NCBI GenBank assembly: GCA_013360825.1
Contig: JABWAY010000096.1
Coordinates: 1 to 12,708 of the forward strand
Length of the DNA: 12,708 nucleotides
Reading direction: 5' to 3'
Source of the DNA: Candidatus Brocadiia bacterium
Lineage (GTDB): Bacteria > Planctomycetota > MHYJ01 > WSZJ01
This document shows, in pieces, positions 1-6,770 of the stretch (within the stretch, counting starts at the first letter, position 1; the number at the start of each line of letters is the position of its first letter). Position numbers and translations under genes: made by a program. Under the pieces are notes generated by a model. That model made no database searches. It worked only from the letters and a program-made list of their open reading frames with translations, and was not told the DNA's origin.

Positions 1-1515
1 GTGCTGGAACCCCACCTGAACAGCCTGGGCGGCGAGTGCCCGATTCTCGTGCGCGCGCCGGACGGCTCGGTGCACGCGATCAGCGGACAGGGGTGCTCCC
101 CCGGGGCGGCGACTCCGGACCGGTTTCCGGCCGCGGGCGTGCCGGGAGACGGAGTGTCCAGCGCGGCGGTCCCCGCGACCGTGGACGCCTGGCTGCTCCT
201 CCTCAAACGGCATGGAAGACTCCCGCTGAGCGACGTCCTCCGCCCGGCCATTGAACTCGCCGCCGACGGCTTCCCCGTCGACGCGGGGCTGGCGGCCTCG
301 ATCCGCGCGAACGCCGACGTCTTCGCCCGGTGGCCCTCGACCCGGTCCGTCTTCGGAAACGCCGCGCCCGTCCTCCGCCAGCCCGACCTCGCCCGCACCC
401 TCGAGACCATCGCCGCCGAAGGACGCGCCGGCTTCCATGCCGGTCGCATCGCACGGACGCTGGCGGAGTTCTTTCGGGAGGCGCACCCGGACCGCGGCGG
501 CGCGCCCGTCCGGGGATTGATCTCCGCCTCGGATCTCGAGACTTTCCACGGCGCCTGGGAGCCCGCCGTCCAGGCCGAAGGATTCGGCGCCACCGTCCAC
601 AAGTGCGGATTCTGGTCCCAGGGCCCCGTCTTCCTGCAGCAGCTCCAGATTCTCGCCGGGCAGGACCTGGGATTGCTCCCTGAATCCGAGCGCCTCCACA
701 CGGAAATCGAAGCCGCGAAACTGGCGTTCGCCGACCGGGAGGCGTGGTACGGAGACCCCGGATTCGCCGCGCCCCCCGCATCCCTGCTCGACCCGGACTA
801 CGCCGCGCGGCGCCGCACCCTCATCGGCCCCGACGCTTCCCTCCGCCTCCGCCCCGGCCTCGGCGCGACCGCCCTGCCCTGGACGGGCGGAATCGTCGAC
901 CGCGGCTTCGAACCGCTCGCCGCCCACATCGGCGACACCACCCACGTCGACGCCGCCGATCGCGACGGCCTGATGATCGCCGCCACGCCCTCCGGAGGGT
1001 GGATCCAGTCCAATCCCCTCGTCCCCGGCCTCGGCTTCGCCCCCGGGACCCGCCTCCAGATGTTCAACCTCCTCCCCTCGCACCCGAACCGCCTCGAGCC
1101 CCGCAAACGCCCCCGCACGACGCTCTCGCCGTCCCTCGCCCGCCTCGCCGACGGTCGATGGCTCGCCTTCGGCACGCCCGGAGGGGACGGCCAGGACCAG
1201 TGGACGCTCCAGGCCTTCCTCGGCGTCGCCGTGCACGGCCGGTCGCTGCAGGAGGCGGTGGAAGCCCCGCTCTTTCTCTCCACGGCGTTTCCCTCCTCGT
1301 TCGCGCCGCACGGCGCGGACCCGGGAGGCGTCACCCTCGAAAACCGGTTCGATCCCGGCACGGTCGCGGCGCTCCGCGATCGCGGCCACGCCGTCTCCCT
1401 CGCCGGCCCCTGGGACTCCGGCCGGGTGACGATGGTCTCCTGGGACCCCGCCACCGGGATTCTCCGCGGCGCGGCGAGCCCCCGGCGCGGAAGCGCCGTC
1501 GCGCTCGCGATCTGA
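1..1515 (+). CDS. Gamma-glutamyltransferase-family Ntn-hydrolase (YwrD-like), 5'-partial
   Basis: The family covers self-cleaving N-terminal-nucleophile enzymes that hydrolyse or transfer gamma-glutamyl or related amide groups, often in the periplasm. The frame is open from base 1. Its first residues (VLEPHLNSLGGECPIL) match the internal 'PhxxGlGG' segment of the family, so several dozen N-terminal residues lie outside the window and the GTG at base 1 is probably not the start. Visible landmarks are the large-subunit segment AAVPATVDAWLLLLKRHG (55-72), the self-cleavage site GDTTHVD with predicted nucleophile Thr313, RPRTTLSP (370-377) and the oxyanion-region GTPGGD (391-396). Cleavage would release a small subunit of about 192 residues. 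The arginine that binds the glutamyl carboxylate in classical GGT is not obvious: the usual place reads GQGCSPGAAT. The true substrate may therefore not be glutathione. The stop is TGA, and the gene converges on the VOC gene with only 21 bases between them. Confidence 0.88.
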   Translation: MLEPHLNSLGGECPILVRAPDGSVHAISGQGCSPGAATPDRFPAAGVPGDGVSSAAVPATVDAWLLLLKRHGRLPLSDVLRPAIELAADGFPVDAGLAASIRANADVFARWPSTRSVFGNAAPVLRQPDLARTLETIAAEGRAGFHAGRIARTLAEFFREAHPDRGGAPVRGLISASDLETFHGAWEPAVQAEGFGATVHKCGFWSQGPVFLQQLQILAGQDLGLLPESERLHTEIEAAKLAFADREAWYGDPGFAAPPASLLDPDYAARRRTLIGPDASLRLRPGLGATALPWTGGIVDRGFEPLAAHIGDTTHVDAADRDGLMIAATPSGGWIQSNPLVPGLGFAPGTRLQMFNLLPSHPNRLEPRKRPRTTLSPSLARLADGRWLAFGTPGGDGQDQWTLQAFLGVAVHGRSLQEAVEAPLFLSTAFPSSFAPHGADPGGVTLENRFDPGTVAALRDRGHAVSLAGPWDSGRVTMVSWDPATGILRGAASPRRGSAVALAI

Positions 1516-1536
1516 CGGACCGGCCCGGCCGCCCGC

Positions 1537-1929
1537 CTATCGTCCCGGCGCGGGAGGCTGGATCAGCGCCGCAACCGCACCGCCCGGGTCGCGGATGATC
1601 GCCAGGTCGCCATACGCCCCCAGGTTCTTCGGCCCGTCGATCACCTTCCCTCCCTTCCGACGGCACGCCGCGAGGCTCCGCTTCAGGTTCTTCACCGTGA
1701 TGTAGATCAGCCACTGCGACGGAATCTTCCGGTTCGGACCGCGCTTCCAGCAGACCCCCGCCACGGCCTTTCCCGACACCGGATCGAGCATCGACCAGTC
1801 GCTGTACTTCCCCATGGCGTGCGCCTGCGGCTTCCATCCGACCACGGCCCTGTAGAAGTCCCGGACGCGGGCGGCATCGGGAACCGTGAGGTCGTGCCAG
1901 GCGATGGTCCCGGGTGTGGTTTTCGGCAA
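1537..1929 (-). CDS. VOC-superfamily (glyoxalase/bleomycin-resistance fold) protein
   Basis: This 130-residue protein has the two-module VOC pattern. Module one runs about 8-62 (IAWHDLTVPDAARVRDFYR...VGW) and module two about 72-124 (LIYITVKNLKRSLAACRRKGGKV...IIRDPGGAVAALIQ). Length and pattern fit the single-domain 'VOC family protein' group seen in many bacteria, whose substrates are mostly unknown. His12 sits where the first metal ligand usually lies. The last ligand, normally Glu, appears to be Gln124 or absent, so metal-dependent catalysis is uncertain. The start is a TTG, chosen because a perfect AGGAGG lies seven bases upstream and translation from it begins exactly at the fold (MPKTTPGTIAWHDL). 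It is the last of four same-strand genes, 36 bases after the aldo/keto reductase stop. A binding or resistance role is possible but cannot be assigned. Confidence 0.85.
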   Translation of the reverse strand: MPKTTPGTIAWHDLTVPDAARVRDFYRAVVGWKPQAHAMGKYSDWSMLDPVSGKAVAGVCWKRGPNRKIPSQWLIYITVKNLKRSLAACRRKGGKVIDGPKNLGAYGDLAIIRDPGGAVAALIQPPAPGR

Positions 1930-1936
1930 GTGAGTG

Positions 1937-1942
1937 CCTCCT
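1937..1942 (-). promoter_or_regulatory. Ribosome binding site AGGAGG that sets a TTG start
   Basis: The minus strand reads AGGAGGCACTCAC followed by TTG. The perfect Shine-Dalgarno core with a 7-base spacer supports TTG at 1929 as the initiation codon of the VOC gene. The nearest in-frame alternatives would either cut into the VOC fold or extend into the preceding gene. Confidence 0.8.
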
Positions 1943-1965
1943 ATGGGGTGGATTGCGGGATCGCG

Positions 1966-3063
1966 TCACTCGTACCGGCTGAAGAGTTTCTCAAATTCTG
2001 CGGCGGGAGCGAGCGGCTCGTGGAACACGACCGCATTTTCCGCGACATGGGCGACCGACTTCATCCCGACCAGGGGCGCGACGATCCCCGGGCTGTTTCG
2101 AACGAACTGGAGCGCCCGCTGGGCGTCGGTCGCGAGGCCGGGGTAGATCTTCCTGAGGTCGTCCGGCGCCCCCCGCGTGAGTTTTCCCTGCAGCAGCGGG
2201 ACGCTTGAAAAGACGATGAGCCCGAGCTCCGCGGCGGCCTGCGTGAGCGGGATGCTCCGCCCCGCCACCGACTGCGTCGGCTCCCAGCACGCTTCCAGCA
2301 TCGCCAGGTTGTACGGGAGCTGGAGGACCCGGAACCGGTGCCGATCCCCGCCGGCCTCCCGCGCCGCGCGGACCAGCGACTCGAGGTGCAGGTGCCCGGG
2401 GGCGCCGCGGGGGATGCGGAGACCGTTCCAGGTGGCGGCGCCGTAGAAGCGGATGCGGCCGAGGTCGGCCATCCGTTCGAGGAGGACGCAGGCAGCGCGC
2501 CAGCGATCGAGGAATTCCCCGGGGGAGACCTGGTCCATCTGCTGCTCGGGGTTGTGGAGGTAGAGGACGTCGATCGCGGCGAGCCCCGTGTTGGCGAGGC
2601 TGCGCGCCACCTGGTCTTCCAGATATCGAGGCGCGAGGCAGTGGCAGCCGGACACGATCTCGCGGGGCTGCGCGATGCCGGATTCGACCCAGGTTCGAAA
2701 GAGCCATCCGTGGGGGTCGGGGGGGAGAGACCGGTCGAACGGGAGGTATCCGGCCTTCGTGCAGAACAGCACCTCCTCGCGACGTGCCTCCCCGGCCGCG
2801 AACGCCGCCCGGAGTCCCGCGCCGAGGGCGCGTTCGCTCCTCTGGTGCCGGTAGTTGATCGAGGTGTCGATCACGTTGATCCCGGCGGCGAGGGATGCCC
2901 GGACCGCCTCCGCGTAGAGGGCGTCCACCGCGTCGTCGTCCTTCCCGAGGTACGACCCCATCCCGAGGCTGGAGAGTGTCAGCCCGAGCGCGGACCTGGC
3001 GTGCCCGGGGCCGCACGACCGGCGCGCGATGAACTCCGCCGTCCCCTGCTCCGTGGCGTGCAT
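1966..3063 (-). CDS. Aldo/keto reductase family oxidoreductase
   Basis: A 365-residue NAD(P)H-dependent oxidoreductase of the AKR (beta/alpha)8-barrel family, expected in the cytoplasm. All four catalytic residues are visible: Asp66 and Tyr71 in VIDTSINYRHQRSERALG, Lys103 in LFCTKAGYL, and His170 in VLYLHNP. The N-terminal LTLSSLGMGSYLG segment is the usual first strand. The C-terminal half carries LQLPYNLAMLEA, GLIVFSSVPLLQGKL and SPGIVAPLVGMKSVAHVAENA, typical of the NADPH-binding end. The protein is slightly longer than the usual 310-340 residues because of inserts around 107-145. The chosen start is ATG (MHATEQG), preceded by AGGGGG six bases upstream. A much longer frame continues upstream but runs across the glycosyltransferase gene on the same strand in another frame, so it is rejected. 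The gene lies 50 bases after the glycosyltransferase stop, probably in the same transcript. The substrate is unknown. Confidence 0.92.
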   Translation of the reverse strand: MHATEQGTAEFIARRSCGPGHARSALGLTLSSLGMGSYLGKDDDAVDALYAEAVRASLAAGINVIDTSINYRHQRSERALGAGLRAAFAAGEARREEVLFCTKAGYLPFDRSLPPDPHGWLFRTWVESGIAQPREIVSGCHCLAPRYLEDQVARSLANTGLAAIDVLYLHNPEQQMDQVSPGEFLDRWRAACVLLERMADLGRIRFYGAATWNGLRIPRGAPGHLHLESLVRAAREAGGDRHRFRVLQLPYNLAMLEACWEPTQSVAGRSIPLTQAAAELGLIVFSSVPLLQGKLTRGAPDDLRKIYPGLATDAQRALQFVRNSPGIVAPLVGMKSVAHVAENAVVFHEPLAPAAEFEKLFSRYE

Positions 3064-3113
3064 CGGATTCCCCCTGTCGGGTGCGCCGCCGTCCCTCCCG
3101 CCCGGGGCGGACG

Positions 3114-4589
3114 TCACGGCCGTTTCTCGTAGAGCGTGATTTCGACCCGGTCGACACGGTGGGGCGTCACCCGCCGGACCCACGCGGGACGCGCCGCATA
3201 CAGGTCGAACCGGTGCCGCGCGGCCGCCCGGTACCCCGCTTCCCTGAAGTCCTCTTCCCCCAGGCCGTAATACCCTCCCCCCATCCGGTCGTCCCACAGG
3301 ATCCGCGTCCCCGGGGGAAGGGCGCCGAACGCCTCGAGCTGGGCGGCGCGGTCGAGGGACGGGGGCTGGAAGCGGAACAGGTCGTGGTCGTGCAGGAGGG
3401 CGCGGGCATGGGCATCGGCGACGCAGGCCGGGGGCGGGTCGAGCAGGCCGGCCGGGCGCCATTCGGCGATCGCCTCCTCGTAGGCGCGGAACATGAACAG
3501 TTCCCCCTGGACGAGGTACTGGCCCTGGGCCCAGACGCCCGCTCCGGCGCAGATGATCGCGGCGGTCGCGGCCGGGGGGATCCGGACGGCCGCTGCGGCG
3601 GCGGCGAGGAAACGCAGGCCTTCGGCGGTGAAGAGGGCGGTGAGGGGGGCGATGCAGACGAAGTACCGGAGGTAGCCGATGGAGCCGAAGAGACCGCGCC
3701 ACCAGAGGACGGTGTGGAGGAGGAAGAAGAACCCGAACGTGACGAGGTGGATCCGCGGGCGTCCGGCGGCGAAGACGGCCAGGCCGAGGCAGAACGGGAG
3801 GAGGAATGCGGGCCCGGCCCACTCGGGCCAGTGCGTGACGTAGTGGAAGACGCGGCCGTAGCCGTAAACTCCGCCCGGGACCCAGTTCGACGGCCAGTGG
3901 TGGGCGATGTACATCACGTCCCCGTCCGCGACGACGCCCCCGATCGTCCACAGGATCGTGCCGCCGAGCAGGAGCAGCGGCAAGGTCAGCCGCTTTGCCA
4001 GTGGGAGCGGCGCCGCCAGCGTGAACAGCCCCCAGAGGACGCCGAGGAAGAACCCCTCCGGGCGCGCGAGGGGGAGGAGCGACGCGACGAGGAGAGACGG
4101 GACGCGTCGCTCCTCCAGCCAGAGCCGGTAGGCGATGGCGAACACGAGCGCGAACAGGGGCTCCGTCATGTTGTCGCCGGCGAGGGCGAAAAAATGCACC
4201 TGGAGACCCATCGCGGGGATCGCGAGGAGCGCCGAGTCGGGGGCGACGCGACGCGCGAGGCGCCAGGTCTCGAACAGGGCCCAGCCCGAGAGGAGCGCGC
4301 AGGCGGCCCGGGTGGCCGTCAGCCCGAACCGGGCCGGGAGCATGCAGACGCCGGTCCAGAGGGGGCGCCCCCAGGGATCGAGGAGCGCCCAGAGGTGCCC
4401 CCAGGCGTCGCGCGCGTAGCCGTAGTGATTCGCCGCGTCCTGATGTGAGGACCCGCGGTAGACGAGGGCGTGGAGCACATAGACCGCCGCAAACGCGGCC
4501 GCGAGGAACGCCGCTGAAAACGCGGAGCCTCGAAACGATCCGGGAGGGGCGGGGGCGGGTGAGTCCGTCACGGGTCCGGAGGCTCCCAC
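3114..4589 (-). CDS. Multi-pass membrane protein, GT-C (family 39-like) glycosyltransferase
   Basis: A 491-residue integral membrane protein with about 9-10 hydrophobic helices, the first near 25-44 and others near 142-157, 164-195, 202-220, 260-276, 281-297, 303-322 and 325-352. A soluble domain of about 120 residues follows. After helix 1 the loop reads SSHQDAANHYGYARDAWG, with acidic Asp51 where GT-C enzymes place their catalytic Asp. GDNMTEPL (138-145) and LARPEGFFLG (174-183) resemble the TEP and RPEG segments common in family 39-like transferases that move sugars from lipid-phosphate donors. Donor, acceptor and activity are inferred only from this topology. The start is GTG at 4589, with a second GTG seven codons in (base 4571). 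Neither has a strong ribosome binding site, so the start is uncertain by six residues. The gene begins 32 bases after the hydrolase stop and precedes the aldo/keto reductase, suggesting co-transcription. Confidence 0.75.
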   Translation of the reverse strand: MGASGPVTDSPAPAPPGSFRGSAFSAAFLAAAFAAVYVLHALVYRGSSHQDAANHYGYARDAWGHLWALLDPWGRPLWTGVCMLPARFGLTATRAACALLSGWALFETWRLARRVAPDSALLAIPAMGLQVHFFALAGDNMTEPLFALVFAIAYRLWLEERRVPSLLVASLLPLARPEGFFLGVLWGLFTLAAPLPLAKRLTLPLLLLGGTILWTIGGVVADGDVMYIAHHWPSNWVPGGVYGYGRVFHYVTHWPEWAGPAFLLPFCLGLAVFAAGRPRIHLVTFGFFFLLHTVLWWRGLFGSIGYLRYFVCIAPLTALFTAEGLRFLAAAAAAVRIPPAATAAIICAGAGVWAQGQYLVQGELFMFRAYEEAIAEWRPAGLLDPPPACVADAHARALLHDHDLFRFQPPSLDRAAQLEAFGALPPGTRILWDDRMGGGYYGLGEEDFREAGYRAAARHRFDLYAARPAWVRRVTPHRVDRVEITLYEKRP

Positions 4590-4621
4590 ACCGCTCCGGG
4601 TGCGTCCACGCTTGTCGGTCC

Positions 4622-6673
4622 CTACTTCGCCTGCATCGCCGCATCCGCCGCGTCGATCGCTTCCAGAACCGCATTCTCGCGCGAAAAGGTCTCACGGAGC
4701 AGCGGCAGCTCGGCGGCGAGGGTGGAGGCCTTCAGGAGCGGAAGTGCGGGGATGAGCGTGAGGGCCGCCTTCCGGCGGGCGACCTCCGGGCTGTCCTGGA
4801 CCTGCCGGTCCCAGTCCACGTCGACCTTCGAGCAGAGGATCCTGCGGATCGAGACGGCGACGACCGGCTGGGCGGTCTTCGCGTCGCCGAAGGAGGCCAG
4901 GGCGACGACGAAGGCCGCGTTCAGGTCCTGGACGTTTTCCCAGTCGGTCAGGTCGATGGCGTTGCGCTGCATCCGCGAGTCAAAGTACTTTCCGAGCGCG
5001 TCGATCGCCGCCGCGAGCGGCGCGGCGCCGCGAGCGTCCCCGACCTTCGCGAGCGCCTCGGCGGCGTTCCGGCGGACCTTGAGCGCCTCGTCGGCGAGAG
5101 CGGAGGCGAGCGCCGTGACCGCCTTTGCGTCCTTCAGCTCGCCGAGCGTCCAGGCGGACCAGAGGCGGACGTCCTCGGCGGATTTCCTGTCCGACAGCAG
5201 GGTCGCGAGCGGGATCACGGCCGCGCGGTCCCCCTTTTCGGCGATCTGGCGTGCGGCCTTCTCGGCGTTGCCGCCGCCGCGCGCGAGTTCCGTGAGCAGC
5301 GCCCTGACGGTGTTCCCGCCCGTGCCTCCGGACGCCGCGGGCGGGAAGGCGCGCATCTCCTCGGCCGTCATCCGTTCCAGGAAACTGGACCGGGGCCCGC
5401 GGGACGGCGCCGGCTGCTTCCCCGCCTTGACCATCAGGCGGTGCCGGTCGAAAAAGTCGAAGGTGTCGTCCACGACCTCCGAGGGCCACGAATGCCCCTT
5501 TCCGGGAAGCTCGGTATAGATGAAATCCGCCCTGGATTTCTTCAGCAGATCCGCCGCCTCACGGTCGGGGCCGACCGCGCACCGCGGATCGTCGTCGCTG
5601 TGATAGACATAGACCCCGGTCCCGAGCCCGGCCAGCTTCGACTCGCCGTTGTGCCCGCCCCCCGCCGCGGGAGCGAACGCCGCGAACTTTTCGGCGTACT
5701 TCGGGCCGAAATGCCAGGTCCCGAACCCGCCCATCGAATGCCCGATCAGGTAGACGCGGTTCAGGTCGATGTTGAACAGAATCTGGATCTCCTGGATCAG
5801 CCCCGTGAACAGCCCGTCGTTCGGCTCGGACGACCAGGGCGCCGCATTCGCCGTCGGACAGACCGTGATGTACCCGCGCCGCCGCACGTTCCCGTCCAGG
5901 AAGGGGTAGAAGTCCGGCCCGTTCCCCACCACCCCCTTGCCGTCCTTCCCCGCCGGCCCTCCGCCGTGCAGCCCGACCACCAGGGGCCAGGGGCGAAGCG
6001 GATCGTAGTCGTCCGGCACGTAGATGCAGTAGATCCCCTTCGATTTCTCAGGGCTGATCGTGAGCGCGACGTCCTTGCGGAATCCCTTCGGCTGCTCCAT
6101 CGAACGCGCCACCCGGTCGAACCACTCCCGCGGCTCCTTCACCCCGAATTCCTTCTTCATCGCGTCGTGCGCCGCCTTCCGGTCCGCCGGGTCGAGCGCC
6201 GCGTAGTCCGCGATCCGGGCCTTCAGCTCCGGGTTGTGCCGCGGGCTCGACTTCAGAAGCTTCTCCGCCTCGGCGCCGAGGAGCGCCCGCGCGTCCGCGT
6301 CGTCCGGCGCCGCCGCGAGCGCCCAGGCCGCGGCTTCCTTCATCTCCGGGTCGAGCTTCTTCGACTGGCAGAATTTCGCCAGTTCCACCCATCCGGCGGC
6401 GTCGTCGGCCTTGAGCGCGGCCGAGCGGCGCCAGAATTCCTGGAAGGGGCTCTCGGGGGTGAGGTCGACGCGGGCGACGCCGTTCTTCGGCAGGCGGACC
6501 GTCTTCCAGACCATTTCCGGGAACTTCGAGAAGTACGGGTTGACCACGACCTCGTTGCCGTCGTCGAGGACGACCTTTCCCTCGACGGGCTGCCCCTGGC
6601 GCGGAACGACGGTGTCGGCCAGGACGGCGAGCGCGAAGGCGAGCAGCGCCGCGGCGACGGTGACGGAACGCAT
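4622..6673 (-). CDS. Secreted alpha/beta hydrolase (CE1/PHB-depolymerase-like esterase) with C-terminal HEAT-like repeats
   Basis: A 683-residue exported protein. The signal peptide is about 1-19 (MRSVTVAAALLAFALAVLA, then DT). Residues 25-70 form a small beta-rich segment, and 75-190 are helical and TPR-like. Residues about 200-415 are an alpha/beta hydrolase: HGGG oxyanion motif (236-239), nucleophile Ser313 in GHSMGG, probable acid Asp361 or Asp362 in HSDDDP, and His394 in GKGHSW. That complete triad supports carboxyl-ester hydrolysis as in feruloyl or acetyl-xylan esterases and PHB depolymerases, but the substrate is unknown. Residues about 455-605 are Ala/Leu-rich helical repeats of HEAT type (for example ALADEALKVRRNAAEALAKVGD). 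The start is ATG, with AGGAGG eight bases upstream. The gene heads the four-gene minus-strand cluster, after a 97-base gap from rsmB containing a palindrome and a -10-like hexamer. The multi-domain layout resembles large planctomycete secreted hydrolases. Confidence 0.88.
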   Translation of the reverse strand: MRSVTVAAALLAFALAVLADTVVPRQGQPVEGKVVLDDGNEVVVNPYFSKFPEMVWKTVRLPKNGVARVDLTPESPFQEFWRRSAALKADDAAGWVELAKFCQSKKLDPEMKEAAAWALAAAPDDADARALLGAEAEKLLKSSPRHNPELKARIADYAALDPADRKAAHDAMKKEFGVKEPREWFDRVARSMEQPKGFRKDVALTISPEKSKGIYCIYVPDDYDPLRPWPLVVGLHGGGPAGKDGKGVVGNGPDFYPFLDGNVRRRGYITVCPTANAAPWSSEPNDGLFTGLIQEIQILFNIDLNRVYLIGHSMGGFGTWHFGPKYAEKFAAFAPAAGGGHNGESKLAGLGTGVYVYHSDDDPRCAVGPDREAADLLKKSRADFIYTELPGKGHSWPSEVVDDTFDFFDRHRLMVKAGKQPAPSRGPRSSFLERMTAEEMRAFPPAASGGTGGNTVRALLTELARGGGNAEKAARQIAEKGDRAAVIPLATLLSDRKSAEDVRLWSAWTLGELKDAKAVTALASALADEALKVRRNAAEALAKVGDARGAAPLAAAIDALGKYFDSRMQRNAIDLTDWENVQDLNAAFVVALASFGDAKTAQPVVAVSIRRILCSKVDVDWDRQVQDSPEVARRKAALTLIPALPLLKASTLAAELPLLRETFSRENAVLEAIDAADAAMQAK

Positions 6674-6701
6674 GCGGGAGTCCTCCTCGAAGTGAGGGGC
6701 G

Positions 6702-6707
6702 ATTCTA
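6702..6707 (-). promoter_or_regulatory. Candidate -10 hexamer (TAGAAT) for the hydrolase cluster
   Basis: On the minus strand TAGAAT matches the sigma-70 -10 consensus at five of six positions, 28 bases upstream of the hydrolase ATG. It lies just downstream of the palindrome that follows rsmB. No convincing -35 hexamer is found 16-18 bases further upstream (the region is pure G/C), so the promoter is suggested by position and the -10 alone. Confidence 0.35.
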
Positions 6708-6745
6708 GCGCGGGCGGGGCCGGGAGCGCGGGGATTCCGGGGCGG

Positions 6746-6765
6746 GGTTCGCGGCGCCGCGAACC
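6746..6765 (-). terminator. Perfect 20-bp palindrome after rsmB: terminator or operator
   Basis: The half GGTTCGCGGC is followed directly by its exact reverse complement GCCGCGAACC. In RNA this folds to an 8-bp stem closed by a 4-base loop. On the minus strand it begins five bases after the rsmB stop codon, the expected place for a transcription terminator, but no U-tract follows. Such hairpins are common in GC-rich genomes. As DNA it is also a perfect dyad that could bind a dimeric regulator just upstream of the candidate hydrolase promoter. Confidence 0.5.
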
Positions 6766-6770
6766 GCGGG

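Noticed and set aside
1516..1536. A CCGGCCCGG-type inverted repeat between the convergent GGT and VOC genes as a bidirectional terminator.
   Set aside because: The repeat leaves a one-base loop and no T-tract. It is too short to support a terminator.
1966..4695. A 909-codon open frame that would fuse a long Arg/Pro-rich extension to the aldo/keto reductase.
   Set aside because: The part upstream of 3063 is out-of-frame reading of the glycosyltransferase gene on the same strand. The AKR fold begins at the ATG at 3063, which has its own ribosome binding site.
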